Origin: Vanilla planifolia
Taxonomy: Eukaryota; Streptophyta; Magnoliopsida; Asparagales; Orchidaceae
Direction of reading: 5' to 3'
Length of the DNA: 64,000 nucleotides
Assembly: GCA_023846275.1 (NCBI GenBank)
Contig: JAIUJO010000163.1
Coordinates: 551,001-615,000 of the forward strand
A program made the translations under genes and the position numbers. Positions 27,801 to 40,480 of this stretch are shown one piece after another. Position 1 is the first letter of the stretch. Each line of letters starts with the position of its first letter. The notes under the pieces are model-generated. The model worked only from the letters and a program-made list of their open reading frames with translations, did not search any database and was not told the origin of the DNA.

Positions 27801-28430
27801 TTTCATTGATACAAGCATTCCTCTCTTTTTTTTTGCACTAAGGAAATCAATTCCTAACAAAAAACCTACCATTTAGTCCAAATCATTAATAAAGTTGGAA
27901 AATTCATATTGTGAATAGTCGTAACTGAATGATTTCTCTTTTTTATCTTCTTATACAAGGAAGGCATTGAAGGCTCCTAGAAAAGTAGCATTCCACAAAG
28001 CTTGGTAGTATTTCTAATTTGGTCCAAAATTGGTTAGTTTTTTCAATAACCTTTTGATGCATACATTGCACAACACTTCCAATTCTTATTACTCCCAAAT
28101 CTTAAGTAGATACTAATCACATGTGAGGAGTAATCTACAGTCTAAAGCTTGACCCAATTCCTTGCAGAATACTATAATACGTTTAGAAAACTTGGTGCAA
28201 GATTGAACAAAGTAGTTCTAGTTTCTACCCAAAATTTGATCCACGTCATGCCAATTAATGGTCTCCACATGAGTTTCTGATAGAATAGAGACAAAGGCCC
28301 TCTTGTTGCTTTCCAAATGCTTCAAGTACCTATGAGGTTTCACTACATTGCCCCTAATAATAATGGTTCTCTTTACTGCACACCTTATCCTTATCAAATC
28401 TATATTTTGGTGGCATAACAATTACAAAAT
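24890..28430 (-). pseudogene. LINE A ORF2 remnant (endonuclease, RT, RNase H)
   Basis: Read on the - strand, the apurinic-type endonuclease start is seen at 28,218-28,430, where SILSETHVETINWHDVDQI matches the usual (L)LET(K/R)V motif with its catalytic Glu. The endonuclease end shows ERNACINERLDRDFIN (27,784-27,825) and HIGLDHCILLI (27,709-27,741), corresponding to the eRLDR and SDHxP motifs with Ser replaced by Leu. The RT fingers read NDTLVILILK at 26,711-26,950 in a short open frame. The RT palm with its catalytic aspartates is deleted. The RNase H start reads HPMGWIKFSCDTA (25,409-25,458), keeping the first Asp, and is followed by SLEAMELLRIL near 25,270. These motifs are characteristic of plant L1 ORF2. 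The assignment is firm at family level; exact ends are approximate. Confidence 0.8.
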
Positions 28431-30300
28431 TGCACATAGAACTAAGAAATTTCATGAAATTGATCACATAGTTTTGATATGACATGCTTTCTTAACCTAT
28501 GTTTCTAAAGCTCATGTCAATAAGAAAGAAACTTAGCTAACTATGTGCACCCGCCCTCTATTAAACAAACACAACGTGTGATGCATCATACCATATCATT
28601 AGTAGAATAGTGCATTGAAAACCAACCATTGTAGCAACCACCCATAGCCGTAGCACAATAATGCCACGTCTTGACTTTCAATTAGGTTAAACTTACTGAG
28701 CATATTGGAGTACCCAATCTTTCCATTTTTTGGAATGTACCAATAACCTTTGAAAAGACTATTTACATCTCCTATTACTTTATATTCATAGTTGCATTCC
28801 AATTTCATACTTGAAATTGAAGTTAAGCACTAGCACCTAACCATGTTGTAGGATTTATGAAAGCATTTTACTTCTTGTATTACAGAATAGTGAGTCCAAA
28901 TGGAACAAATGAGAGATTCCAACTTAGTAGTCATGATAAAATTTTGTTTACCCAACCTCTAGATAAACCCTTTCCTACCTAGATTACCCTAGAGCTAATT
29001 GGTTACTGTTTGGAAACACATCAAAAAGTTTCTAAACTAAAGAGAATTTTTTTTAATTGAAAATATTACAATCTAGAGTGGTTGATCTAAACATTCTTAA
29101 TTCAAGATTCCAATCAATTGTTGTTGAGAAAACAAAGCCACACATGATTGAAACTATATTATCTACAGTAGCTAAAGATGTAAAGAAATAGCTTCGAAGT
29201 AATAAATTCAACATATTTTGTTGAACTCCCACTCAACCAATCTTTTTTCATACCCTACAATTAATATCATAGTAGGTAAGATTACTATGTCAATATTTAC
29301 TTGAGTACCAATTATTTTGAGATAAGAATTTACTCTAGTCCCCATTGATGCTAATCCTCATGATAACATACTCATTGGATTAGACTTAGATATACATTAG
29401 GCTAGAATGAGGATGGAACACTAATCCTTTTAAATTATTTAGCAAAGTTCATAATGGTCCACCATATGAAGTTTTTCTCAAAGCCAACAATCCATAACAT
29501 ATAATTGGAATCTGTTGCAGCAAAAGATCCAAAAAAGCTCTTTTTTTTGCACAATAGTTCTTTTAATGACTAAGTTTTTTAGACTCCAAGGTGTTATTGC
29601 TATATGAGAAGTGTTCACATTAATCTATATAACAATAGCCAACCAAGTTGACTAAACTTTCCTCGACCAAAATGCTAAGCACATATAAAGAAATCCATAG
29701 TAGCTTATAGTTTCTCAAACAAAACTCCATTGAGTATAACACAAAGAATTGTAGTTCCTCCCTATTACATGTCCAACACTTTCCTCTATTATGAACAATA
29801 GATAAATTTGTAATGCTATTATTAACCATAACTAGTATAAAAGCTATCTTTATTTCCCCTGCTCGAGCCTTGCCTACTCCCTAACTTAAAAGTACTCCCA
29901 ATGCAAGAAACTCATTACATCCAAAAATCTATGACATGTAAGCTTAGTGCAAACATCTGCTTTGTCCCAACCTGCGACACTCATAATATCCTTTATTCAC
30001 TTCATGGTGAAATGTTGAGCAATCCTAAATACACTTTATAAGTGATCCTAGCAATAGCATAAACGTATAGTCATCCTCTGAATTTCTTGGATAAGTGAAA
30101 AATTGCTCAATACTTTGTCCAATCCAATATTCACTTGTCTTGCTACAATATTTGTTTCTTTATTTTCCAAATTACTCAGAAGTTCCCTTACCATTTATAC
30201 ATTTTTGTTTTCCTTACTTGGACAAAAATCATTCAGTAATTCCTTTGACCTTTTCACAGGCACCAAGTAGGTCCACTTTAGTGGATGGACTATAATCGCT
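28430..30300 (-). other. LINE A, ORF1 C-terminal part / linker to ORF2
   Basis: No motif is recognised. The length from endonuclease start to ORF1 knuckle (about 2.5 kb) matches element B (about 2.4 kb), so this is most simply the poorly conserved C-terminal half of ORF1 plus the linker. Short - frames at 28,599-28,808 and 29,620-29,829 lie in it and match nothing I know. Confidence 0.45.
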
Positions 30301-31420
30301 TAAGAATTACACATACTTCTCCAAATTCTAATACTATGTGAGCAATCGACAAAACCTTCCTCCACTCCTATGCTGCTTGATGGATTATGCTTTTTATGCA
30401 ATACGTTGAACCTCTCCCTACTTTTCCTACTTTTATACCCAATTAGTCTAGAATGTACTTACATTGTACCATTATTGCCAAGTATAGGACCTACCCCTCT
30501 GCATTACCTGTGTCATATCTTCAAATATGATTTACTTTCTTACCTCTTACCCACTTATATCAATTCTTATTATAGTCCTTCTCTATTGTGTTACTACAAT
30601 TAGCCTCCTTTTCATTTTCTTAACTGCCATCCAAGGTCCAAGTCCTTGTCTCTACTCAAAATGATCCTTTGCACCCACTTTTAGCAAAATAGGCCCTTCA
30701 TTTAATCCTAATTTGGCCCTATACATAAAGGTCAAGAGTTCTCAACTGTAGCAATAATTAGTATCGATTCACTAGGTGTGCATGATGTAAAAGCATGTTC
30801 CACCATGCCATACTTGAAGCAAATTGTGGATAATATCTAAAACTCAAAGAACTAAAAAGACTAACCCAGGTGTTTGTTAACAAACATTACCAATTTAAGA
30901 AATTTGTAAAGTCCATTCTAACACATACCATGTAAAGAGTGACCCTCACATATATGCTTATAGCCATCCATCAAAAGAGGATCCCTTATAGCTTTGATAA
31001 TGCATAATAGATTGTTCATGTCTCAATACAGAAGTGAGAGCATAAGAAAAAGTATCTAGATTGGAGCATAGATAATCACTATAGATTGAGTTAAATATAG
31101 GTGTCCACATACCTAACCTTTATTTTAGGCCAGTAACTAACCATGGTTCTTCAAGCCACAGATTCTCTTTCTATAATTGAATATAAGTGTAGATAGAAAC
31201 TCTCATCTATCAACTATAAGATCCAAAACCCTCATAAATGGCCACACCTATGCCATAACTTTTTGTATATCCTTGAAATGACAAATGATCTCCATACACT
31301 CTACCCATGAGGTTGAACTAGTGGTAGTAAAATTTTTCATTCACATACGTCATTCAAAATGTGTATTACATCTTTAATTATGAAAGAGGTATCATTTTGT
31401 GCCAAATGTTAGCATGTAAA
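30300..31420 (-). pseudogene. LINE A ORF1 (gag-like) remnant with CCHC knuckle
   Basis: A CCHC-type knuckle reads on the - strand as CFKYGMVEHAFTSC at 30,780-30,821. It has the exact Cx2Cx4Hx4C spacing, but the second Cys is Tyr and the usual Gly is Glu. The DNA on both sides matches the ORF1 region of element F (56.8-57.0 kb), for example aagagttctcaactgtagc against aaagctctcaactacaatg. ORF1 proteins of plant L1s bind element RNA through this knuckle. The frame is broken many times and the start cannot be placed. The + strand frames at 30,095-30,603 are antisense to this region. Confidence 0.6.
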
Positions 31421-31479
31421 TTGGTTGGACTGTATGAGTAGTTGATGAAGCGAACTACACATCAATGTCAAATTAGCAA

Positions 31480-32380
31480 AGTTCATTCTCCTTTTTTTGA
31501 GCACCTTCTCAAAGTTGACTTTAAATAGTTTAAGTGATTCAAGTTTATTATTTTGAGAATTATCTTCCATGACCACTAAGCAATTTTTCAAGAACCCAAT
31601 GCATAGCCATAAATCACCCACATGATCAACTTAAGGAAATGGAGACTTCTCCTATGAGTGCAAATATAATTCAATATGTTTCTTCCAATTGAGTTCATTA
31701 TTTATGAAATTAGTTTTTTCTCTTCCTAACATGTCCTTAATTCCTTAAAATATTTCATTATTAATGCACCACATAACAAAAAAAAACCTTTGCCATCCCT
31801 AGACATATTCAAGCCTTAGTAAGCTTTCTATGACTATGACTCTTAGACTTATAGAAATACACCACTCTATGCACTTCTCTGTATTCTATCAACAATGTTC
31901 GCCAGTGTTCTAACTATAAGGACAATTCCAAATTTTAGAATGTTCATCTAGAGCCCATTAGGCTCATGTATGCTACAATTAGGTTCTAAATGTCATCACT
32001 AGCCATTTATGGTGGGGATAACTAAACCACACTAACCATTGTCTCTTTTGCAATATTAAAGGATTTAGTTCCCAAAATGTATCATTGCACCTCATTATGT
32101 TCTCAAAGGATTTTTAATTCTAAGTATATTTCAAAATTTGTTGGAACCAAAACAAAACTTTGAGATGCCCAAACTTTCCTCTTAGTGACTTATAACCATT
32201 AGCAAGAAACAAACTTTGCTAAAGTGGCCTTATCCATCGCCAATCTTTCCCTTCCTTTAGTTCCCATTGTCATTGACCAACAAACTATAAGTCACCTTAT
32301 GTACATACAATACCATGCCCTACATTCACTATACCCATCCATCATGTTCATATGTCTCCATACATCTATACCTTTAGGTT
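31480..32380 (-). other. LINE B, segment 3' of RNase H (candidate 3' UTR)
   Basis: This 0.9-kb stretch follows the RNase H C-terminus on the - strand and is repeated at 41,808-42,700 beside element C2, so it belongs to this LINE subfamily and not to the flank. It holds no open frame of note: the frame at 31,409-31,621 is interrupted in the sister copy. It differs from the 3' flank of elements A and C1. Confidence 0.55.
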
Positions 32381-32399
32381 ACTTGAAAAAGAAATGATA

Positions 32400-35300
32400 T
32401 AACTCTACATCATGCTCTCCTTAAGGAGGGTAACATATAAAATTAGTAAAAAGACTATGTTGAAGTTGTTTAGGTAAGGAATTCCCCATTTCTGGATAAC
32501 ATTATAGAAAAAAGCATGATGAGTGATTGAGTTCATAGCAATGGTGCCTTGGCACTTTTTGGGAGACAATTTGAAGACTACGTATGCTGAACATATACAA
32601 TAGCTCTATCGTAAAAACCTCTAGTCTCTTTAAACAAAGGCAACTAGTTCACTATTGCAATTACTATTCAAGAGAATAATTCAATCACCACTACCTAGAC
32701 ATTACAGAGTAGCATTCTAAGGTGTTCCATTGCTTCAAGAATGACAATAGTCTACAAGGCAAAAGTTGCACTTGAAACCAAAGTTTTTGCTACATTAGTA
32801 ATATACCTACTCATTTCATCTTTAATAATAATACCAATTCCAATAGTGAGATCACATTTCATAACTACATCAAAAATTGATTTTAACCCAATTATTAAAG
32901 GAGGAGTCCAACAAGAGGTAACCAATATCTCATCAAGGCCATTGGAGCTCCAATTAGATGAAGTTGGAGAGTTGCATAAGGTTGTAATTTTAGTAGTAGT
33001 AATTCAAATATTTCATTATAGTATAGCTAGACTAAGAACCTTTTCTATTTACACTTCCAAATTCTTGTCAAGCTAAAGGTGAAATAATAACAAAGTAGCA
33101 AACTTAATGATATGAGAATTAGTTTGCCACCAACACATTCACATACATCTAGTTAAGAAGCTCAATAAATAAAGAAACAACTTTGCCATTCACCATACTA
33201 GTCTTGAAACTATCACTTGTAAAGCTCCCAATTTAATCCCACTGATAAAGTTCTAACTTCTTTGTCTCTTTTTCATAAATCCAAGAGCAATTAGGAAGAA
33301 GATTTCACATTAATCATGACAAGGACATGTTAACCGAAAGCTACACCAACACTTTCTGAATCAGTGCGACGTCCTTCCTAGTAGAATTTTAGCTTATATG
33401 CATGGTGCTGTAAGCAGTCTTTGAGCACAGCATTGTATCCTCATCTCAATTAGAACTGCAGCATTGTTCCTTCATTTGCTTTATCCTAAGCGAATTATAG
33501 AATCAAAATGCCAAATTATGTACAAATAAGTTCTATATTTTTTTGTGATCCAACACACCATGATGTTTAAACAACTCTACTACTATCATCAGATGGTCCA
33601 CATCCATGTTAAGATACATTAGCTATGAAGCAATAAGAAGAATGCCAAACTAATCGTTAAACAAGAATGATTAACTTACTTGTAAATGATGCACCATAAG
33701 ACAAAAAATAATTTTTTCATAAAGTACTTCAACCTAAAGGATTGAACCCATAAATAGACTTCCGTAGCCATAGTCTTCTTATTGTAGCTTGTAATCAATG
33801 CTGACTATCAGGTTGATTACCTCTTAATTTTAGGAAGAGTTACTATGTTCTCGTTCACTTAATATATTATGTTATAAACATTTGAACTACTCCAAAGGTA
33901 ATGGTGCAACAATTTCTCTAGCTCTATAACAGTGGCACTCTTTACTAATGAGTGAGTTATATAATACACAAGAATATTAACTAATACCATGTTCATCATG
34001 ACAATATGACTCGTCATCCATAGTCACATGGTCATCCATCTTGACATAGTTTTCAACATGATTAGTCGTGAATTTGTAATATTTTTTATATTGTTTAGTT
34101 GCTATAATTGGTATGATTGGATATTTCAAATTACATAGCTTAACACATATGTAATTATTCATTATCATCTTCCTTTACTTAAGCCCCATCACCTTGTTAT
34201 ATAATATAATAGATTCTTTAGAATTCACGACCTAACCTAAGTGATGTCCATACTACTCCATAATGTCCTAAATGCTCCTCTGTATGGCACAGTTACTGAT
34301 CTATCAATCGTGATGTCATCAAAATATAAAAGATGTCGTATCATAAGGTAGGATGGGCTAATCCTGAACCCAATGTGGTACCATCCTTATGCTGGTATGG
34401 GATAAGAAATGTGAGATACTCAAACATAATAAAAAAAGGTGTAGTAAGAGTAGACATCCTTACCTATGACCCATAATTACATAGTCTATATCCAACTTAA
34501 GTGCCATAAGCATTCTTTTGTTCTTCATGTGTTTATATTGGCTACCATCTACTATGCCAGTTAAATGTTATTTGAAATAGCTCTACCAAGAACAAATGTA
34601 GCTTGCTCATTATATTAATGTTAAAAAGCACCATCTTTAATCTACTTGCCATAATCTTTGCCACCATTTTATAAACAACATTGCATAAGTTAAAGGATAT
34701 AAATTGCTTAGGTTTTGAAGCACCACGAACCTTTGGAATTAGTATTATCAAAGTGTCTTTTTATTTCTTTGGCATATATCTATCATGAAAAATTTATATC
34801 ATAGTATTAGCAATGTTTTCTAAGTAATCTCCAATACCCATGCATTTGATCAACTATGATGTAATCCATTCATGGAGTCATATTTCTCTTGATAGAATTC
34901 ATAGTAGAGCTAATTTCATCATCTGTGATCAATGCCTTAAGAAATGTTTCCTACTGTCTACCAATACATCTATATGCCTGCAAATATAAAAGGTAGGTGG
35001 AATATACTACTTATCACTTTGACATTTTGAACTAAAAAGCTACCCTAGTCTACCTCTGATTTACTGCAAGGAAAAATTAAGTCCACTTAGCATTTTAAGC
35101 TAATAAATATAGTTATTCAAAAAGGTAGATGTAGCTATAACCTAAAAAAATTTTATGATCCCTTATTTATGTTTAATGTTGCTTAACATGTTGTCACCAT
35201 CACGTCTCCTTAAGGCCCACCATTCCATCGAAAGACAAAATGTGTTGACCCAATAGCTAGTGCACTTATTGAGTCAGTCCTTGCTTAAATTCCTTGATCT

Positions 35301-36200
35301 GTAGCATCTGATGTCTTACTCCAACTGATTATTTCTATTAGGAAAATTTCTTGTTTCGCATAAATCCATTATCTTAGAGTTGACAGTGCCCTACAAAATT
35401 TTGTAAACAATCTGTCCATCAAGTTTGCACTTATTATTGTACTCTAAACTATTTATGTAATATTCATTATATATGGGATAAAAAGCCATAGATTTTTGAA
35501 CTGGTTGTATTTACCCATTCTTTCAACATGCTACAATTTGAGTTGAATGTGTAATGGAAAATGAATTGAGCCAATTCAAGGATGATACCTAAAAACCCTC
35601 AATGTTCATGATGGATCTCCCAAATCTTTCATAAATGCACGCACTAACATCCTTGTTATTGTGGCAATTATAATTATTTCAAGTGAAACCCAAGTTACTT
35701 TGCTATATATCTTCAAAGAAACTATAGAATTTATGTTACACTTATCGACTCAACATTTTTCTTCCATTAGTATTATTCCATGCAAAAAAAATATTAAAAT
35801 CACTGGCAACAATTAGTGGGCCTCCAAGTGTTTTTATTTCTCTAATTTGATCCCATGCCACCACATGAGTAGCAGAATCCTTGGAAGCTTACTCGACACA
35901 ACATCATTGAGCTTGTTTACTTCTTATTTGTCTGAATTAACACAACTTTTTATAAGGCCTTCACAATGTCTAACTCCAGCCAATTTGTCCATAGCACAAT
36001 GATCTCACTAGATATGCCCACTAAAAACTAAACATAGAACTCCTAATTCTTATCAAGAAATCTTTCTACATCTTGCTTATCAAACTTGTCCACTCTAGTC
36101 TCCAGTAAAGCAATTGCTGATACTCCATGTTCACTTACAAATGGCAATAGAAAAGCTTACAATTTTCTTGCTCTTATTCCCTACAAATTCCAAACATTTA
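32400..36200 (-). pseudogene. LINE B ORF2 remnant with YFDD box retained
   Basis: On the - strand the endonuclease start reads VSAIALLETRVDKFDKQ (36,040-36,150), with the catalytic Glu kept. The RT fingers read IILIPKVRGASKPKQF then FNLCNVVYKMVAKIMASRLK at 34,542-34,751, a strong match to plant L1 RT. The catalytic box reads HLLYFDDITI at 34,311-34,340, so both aspartates of the polymerase site survive. RNase H reads IFDVVMKCDLTIGIGIII with ILEAMEHLRML (32,740-32,900), keeping the first Asp and the Glu. Part of the palm between fingers and catalytic box is deleted. A + strand frame of 111 codons at 32,741-33,076 is only the antisense of the RNase H segment. Confidence 0.82.
34760..36040 (-). 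other. LINE B, endonuclease-to-RT interval
   Basis: It is bounded by the endonuclease start and the RT fingers and has the position and length expected for the rest of the endonuclease and the RT N-terminus. I could not place an unambiguous RLDR or SDH motif here; frameshifts are dense. Confidence 0.4.
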
Positions 36201-38000
36201 ACACAATCATTTAAAATTACGTGTCAGCATTATAATTTCATAAATAAATGCACAAAAGATTTGGAAGTAGCTAATATATAATAACAAAGACAACATAACC
36301 CTACACGAGTAATAACATCATAAAGTGGATTGGATAATTAGATTACTACCATAACTCCCATAGACATGTTCTATCTTATATGTGAACCTTCCTTTGCTGA
36401 TTTAATGTTCTATCTTGACTATACAACATATATTCGAAGAAATCACCTGATGTCTTAGCCTCTTGCAATGATTGTTTTAATAGTTAGCTGTTATCTCATA
36501 AAATATTCTCACATGGTAGATCCCAAGATGTTTCTTTCTATATGTGTTGTCATACTTTTGCTTCCATGGTTTGGTGGTTAATTGCACTCTACTCTTTCGA
36601 TGATAACATTTAGGTTTCAGTAGTTTATCATCCACTACAATTTTTATTACTTCCACTTCATGATTTAATAGATCTATTTACCAGGTTGGCCATACAAGTC
36701 TGCTCAATTTTTCTCTCAATTGGTTAAACATTTCAAATTTGATAACTACAGAGAAAACATTTGTATCATTTTTCATATATACTTTATTAAATACACTTCT
36801 ACTTGTTCCTCCCACAAAATAAAGCAATGTCACTTGGTTCCTCCTATAAATACAATAATTAGAAACTTGTTGTTCTACTCCATTGTACATATACTATGCA
36901 CTTCTAGTAGGCTCATAACTATAGAAAATTTGTATAACAAAGCTCCCAAAATATTCAAACCTATGTGGTTTGAAAGACTAAAAAACAAAGATGCATGGTT
37001 TATCTCCTAAGTCCTCTGCATGGAATTGCTACAATTTGAACTTCTATCAAGCCCCTCAATACATAAAATTTCAATGGCAAAAGCACCTTGTTTTTTTGAA
37101 TTTATGTAAGTTGAGTTGCTTGTGCAACAAAGATGTATCGCTAATCTATTGGTTCATCCTTAGCTTTTCTCACTACATGTAAGTAGATCATTTCATTCAT
37201 AAGCATCCAAATAGTGTTTGCCTCAACTAATAACATTAAACATTTGCTCCAATTGGGAACCTAACCTTCCCTCAAATTTGATTTCTAAGAAAATAAATCT
37301 AGAAGCCCCTAATTACATTACATCTCCATTATAGTACTACACTTCTTCCAATCTACCCTTACTAAATAATACACTAAAGTTCAATGTTCAATGAAGCCAT
37401 CTCATGTTGTCTCCTACAATTCTACAAAATAAAGCCTTTCATAACATTCATCAATGACACCTATTAAAAAGTATTGCCAGGATTTAGGTACATAACACTT
37501 CAAATACTTCAATTCCTTCTTGTTGTTCGAACTTGCTTATTCTCAGTTTGAGAAGCCTACTTCCATTTTCAAAGCTATTTTGATGTTCTTATTCATGCTC
37601 TTCCTAAAAAACTTACAAAAAGTTTCCATTTTTCCCCAACATGTTTCAAATAAGCAACCTCCATGTGATGGTAAGTAGTGAACTACCGATGTATAACCCA
37701 TTTCAATTATTTTTATAGTGGTGGCACAATAGCAATTTTCCTACAATAACCAATATTACAACAAAATTCAATCACACCATAACATCATCAAGAATAAGGA
37801 AGTAGCAAACATTTCTAAAGCTAGTTCTCCTCAATACAACCCTTACTATTTCGAAATTAAACATTTTAACAACAAGGGTATAAAATTTTCCTTTAATCCA
37901 TATCATGTGTATTGTATAACTACATTATTCCAACGAGCATTTACCCACATCTTGAGATATGGGTAGCTCCTTTATGGTGAATTAGCTAGCATTCTCCTCG
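36200..38000 (-). other. LINE B, ORF1 C-terminal part / linker to ORF2
   Basis: Expected position of the poorly conserved C-terminal half of ORF1. The frames at 36,678-36,890 (-), 36,720-37,010 (+) and 36,991-37,182 (+) overlap one another and show no known motif. Confidence 0.4.
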
Positions 38001-39280
38001 TCTTAAACCTACCCACTTGAGGTATACTCCATGCTTAATTTCCATTGTACCTTGTCCTCTCCTGCACTTTTATGGCCATTAAGCCTTTGATCTTCTTCTA
38101 TATTTAGGTTTGTAATATTTTCTTTCTCTCCCAAGGCCTTTGTTTTAGAAACCCACTTGAGTGTAGATGTACCCCATTTTCTCCCATCAACGTTGGACCT
38201 TGACCTCCTTATATATCTTTGTTTTATAATTTTTTCCAACTTTCCCTTTTCCGTATTCTTCTGCATTATTTTAAAGTTGACATTCCCAATCCTCCTTAAC
38301 TATGCCTGTTGAAATAATCATTACTTTTCTAGGCTATACTACTATCCATCGTCTTAAACCATGACACCTATCGTCTCTATCACTTTCCCACTCTTACTAG
38401 CACTTTTTTCCTCTTTCTCTAATTGCTTAGGACTTTCCTCTATAAGTCATATTTTTTTGGCATATAGAACAATAGGAGCATTCTGCATTGACATATTAGA
38501 TGGAGACATTTTAGATGCATGTCAAACCTTCCTAAATATAATGAAAATTAAGGGAAACCCCTCATACTCAAATCTTTTCAATGACTTACTCAAAAGACTA
38601 TTGAGCCACATGCCTACTTTAAGTTGTTTTGATAAGTCAAATATTGCACAAGATCCAGCAAAGGATGTCCTCTGCATGTCAATCATCTATTCATCTATTA
38701 GTATTAGCTTCTTAAATGCCTCAACTATGTTAGCAATATTCTTCTTGTTAGGCATGGTCACAAGGTGAAACTTAAATAATTTGACGAATAGGCACCAGAA
38801 GTGTGTAGCCTATGGCTTAATTTAACTCAACATAGAAAAGCTTATTAGATCTAGACATAACAAGAATGGATAGATTGAGAGCTTCTTCTTGATTCCATAA
38901 TTGCTGATGCGCCGTCTTTCTTTGTTGGTGGAGAGATTTGTCTATTTAATTTAGTGAACAAATAAGACCTCAACTTGCTGAAGTTTATGGTAGCCACATG
39001 CCACCTTTGGGTTCTGAGGGAGCATGATTGCTAAGTTGAAACTTAAATAAAATGATGAAAGGAAAACACAAGGAGTAGAGAAGTTGAGCATTTAATATAA
39101 TTTAGCTCAACACATGCAAACTTATCAGGTCCTGACATAGCAAGGATTGATAGATTAAGAGCAATTTTTTTATTTCATTGGTGATTTTGCATTGTAGTTC
39201 TCCATTTTTTGAGACATTTTTTGGCTAATTTTGTTAACAAACAGGTCCTCAACTTGCTAACAAGCTATGTGGGGTGCAAG
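38000..39280 (-). pseudogene. LINE B ORF1 (gag-like) remnant with internal tandem duplication
   Basis: Antisense to a 135-codon + frame at 38,361-38,768, the - strand reads KKLILIDE...IDMQRTSFAGSCAIFDLSKQ and then FEYEGFPLIFIIFRKV. This is the pattern of plant L1 ORF1: iD..T....R...AR.CVEIDLsK, then YEgLP..C..C...GH. At the knuckle both first cysteines are Phe, the Gly is a stop and the last Cys is Ser; only the His remains. Upstream, 38,766-39,037 and 39,038-39,280 are two copies of a roughly 272-bp unit. The first reads LWNQEEALNLSILVMSRSNK on the - strand, plausibly the ORF1 N-terminal (DUF4283-like) domain. A short lysine-rich - frame at 38,009-38,266 fits an ORF1 C-terminal part. Confidence 0.62.
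38766..39280. repeat. two tandem copies of a ~272-bp unit
   Basis: The word gaaacttaaataa starts at 38,766 and 39,038 (272 apart), and cctcaacttgct starts at 38,968 and 39,247 (279 apart). Between them the copies share aa-cttat-ag-tc-gacata-caag-at-gatagatt-agagc. It is either a duplicated ORF1 N-terminal segment or two monomers of a LINE 5' region. Confidence 0.75.
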
Positions 39281-40480
39281 CCCTATGACCAAAGTTTTAC
39301 AAGAACTATGGCAGGTTAGGTCATACAAGTTTGAGGTAATAATTGATCTATGATGTTCTTATATATTTTATGTTGAACATACAATACATTGATGTATTAA
39401 ATTAATACATTTCCTTAGTTAAAAGGTCTAGATAATCTATAAAAATTTCATTGTGATAGGCATAGATCAATGTAATTGTTAGTCTTTAATGAGAAATTCC
39501 TAGCAAGTGTTAATCTTTGCACGCATTGATTAAATACTTGTCTTTTGAAAATAGTACTTGTTGCTTTTACCAGTTGAATGGTCCAGTGAAGTATTCAAAT
39601 TGATGTGTTGTGGGTCATCGCTCAAGATACCTAATGTTGGAATTAGTTCACTTTAATAGGGACTTGACTTTGTGCAATGTAGAGCTATCACACCTTGCTT
39701 GTTAGTCTAGTCTTTGTTTTGTGCACTTTTTTCCCAAGTCATAGTGAAGCTTCAATGGTGCGAATTTTGCTTAGCAATGTGTTATTTGAACATGTTGTTG
39801 CCTTTGAATTGTTTAGGACGTGGTGTCAAGCAATGCCCCCACATTTTCTTTTGATGCATGCGGTAGGGCTGGCACAAGAAGTTGGACCTATTAGTCGTGG
39901 AATTGCAACATTTTTTAGTGATTAACAGAGCCTTTCTTGGTGGTTAGCAAAGTTTTGAGCTTGCAATTTTCTTGCAATATTGACATTGATATAAGACAAA
40001 GCATGTTGTAATATATGAGTTTTCTCAACATCTTTAATTTGGCATGCGTACTAATTTTCAACCATTTTAGTTATTGTTTAATTGGTTCATGCCAATGTAG
40101 ATCATTTGTATGGTAGTATCCCCTTTCTAGGGATTGTTGATACTTATGCCATGTGTGTGCTAGCAAAGGCCTTCATCCTTAATTGATCTCTTTATGCTTC
40201 TTTTTGTATACCTTTGAAGCTCTTTGGGCTAATGAAACTAAATTGGAATGAGACTCTTTTGCTCAAGTAATGTTTTTTGTGGTGTTCTATCTTATGCTTG
40301 GCTATGTCCTAGTATTGTTTGTCATTTGGTGTAGTGCTTTATAATGTATTCAAACCTTCTTAAAGAGAAAGTTCATATGTTTCTTACTTTTATATTGGAT
40401 GGGTTGGTTCCATTCATTTATTTCATTGGTACCACACTTCTCTAGTGTTGGAACTATAGGCACTCCATTCTGCCATTTAA
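39280..40480. other. unassigned 1.2 kb between LINE B and the C1 flank
   Basis: This stretch is T-rich with scattered tgcatg-like words and no recognisable domain. The + frame at 39,695-39,925 (76 codons) has no known motif and no homologous frame elsewhere in the window. It could be weakly related to the spacer-like DNA at 22.9-23.6 kb, but I could not align it convincingly. Confidence 0.4.

Larger units (their letters stand above)
24880..31420 (-). mobile_element. LINE/L1-type retrotransposon A, degenerate
   Basis: This is a decayed non-LTR element read right to left, with the 5' end near 31.4 kb and the 3' end near 24.9 kb. In order on the - strand: an ORF1 knuckle (30,780-30,821), unassigned ORF1/linker sequence (28.4-30.7 kb), an endonuclease start (28,218-28,430), an endonuclease end (27,690-27,850), reverse transcriptase fingers (26,711-26,950), a thumb-like stretch (about 26,640) and RNase H (24,890-25,470). 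The RT palm is missing between the fingers and the thumb. Frameshifts and stops are frequent, so it cannot be autonomous. It is the first of a series of such elements in the same orientation. Confidence 0.8.
31480..39280 (-). mobile_element. LINE/L1-type retrotransposon B, degenerate
   Basis: Second LINE in the same orientation, with its 5' part near 39.3 kb. It contains ORF1 remnants (about 38.0-39.28 kb), an endonuclease start (36,040-36,150), RT fingers (34,542-34,751), an RT catalytic box (34,311-34,340), a thumb (about 34.0 kb), RNase H (32,400-32,920) and a 0.9-kb segment 3' of RNase H (31,480-32,380). From 31,480 to about 34,480 it is closely matched by 41,808 to about 44,720 (element C2). 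In a 60-base sample at 32,521 against 42,841 I count 52 identical positions. It is a separate insertion or duplicate of the same subfamily, and it is inactive. Confidence 0.82.

Noticed and set aside
32741..33076. 111-codon + strand frame
   Set aside because: Antisense of the RNase H segment of LINE B; the sister copy at 43.2 kb is interrupted in this frame.
38361..38768. 135-codon + strand frame that looks membrane-like
   Set aside because: The opposite strand reads as a LINE ORF1 with ordered family motifs; the + frame is its shadow.
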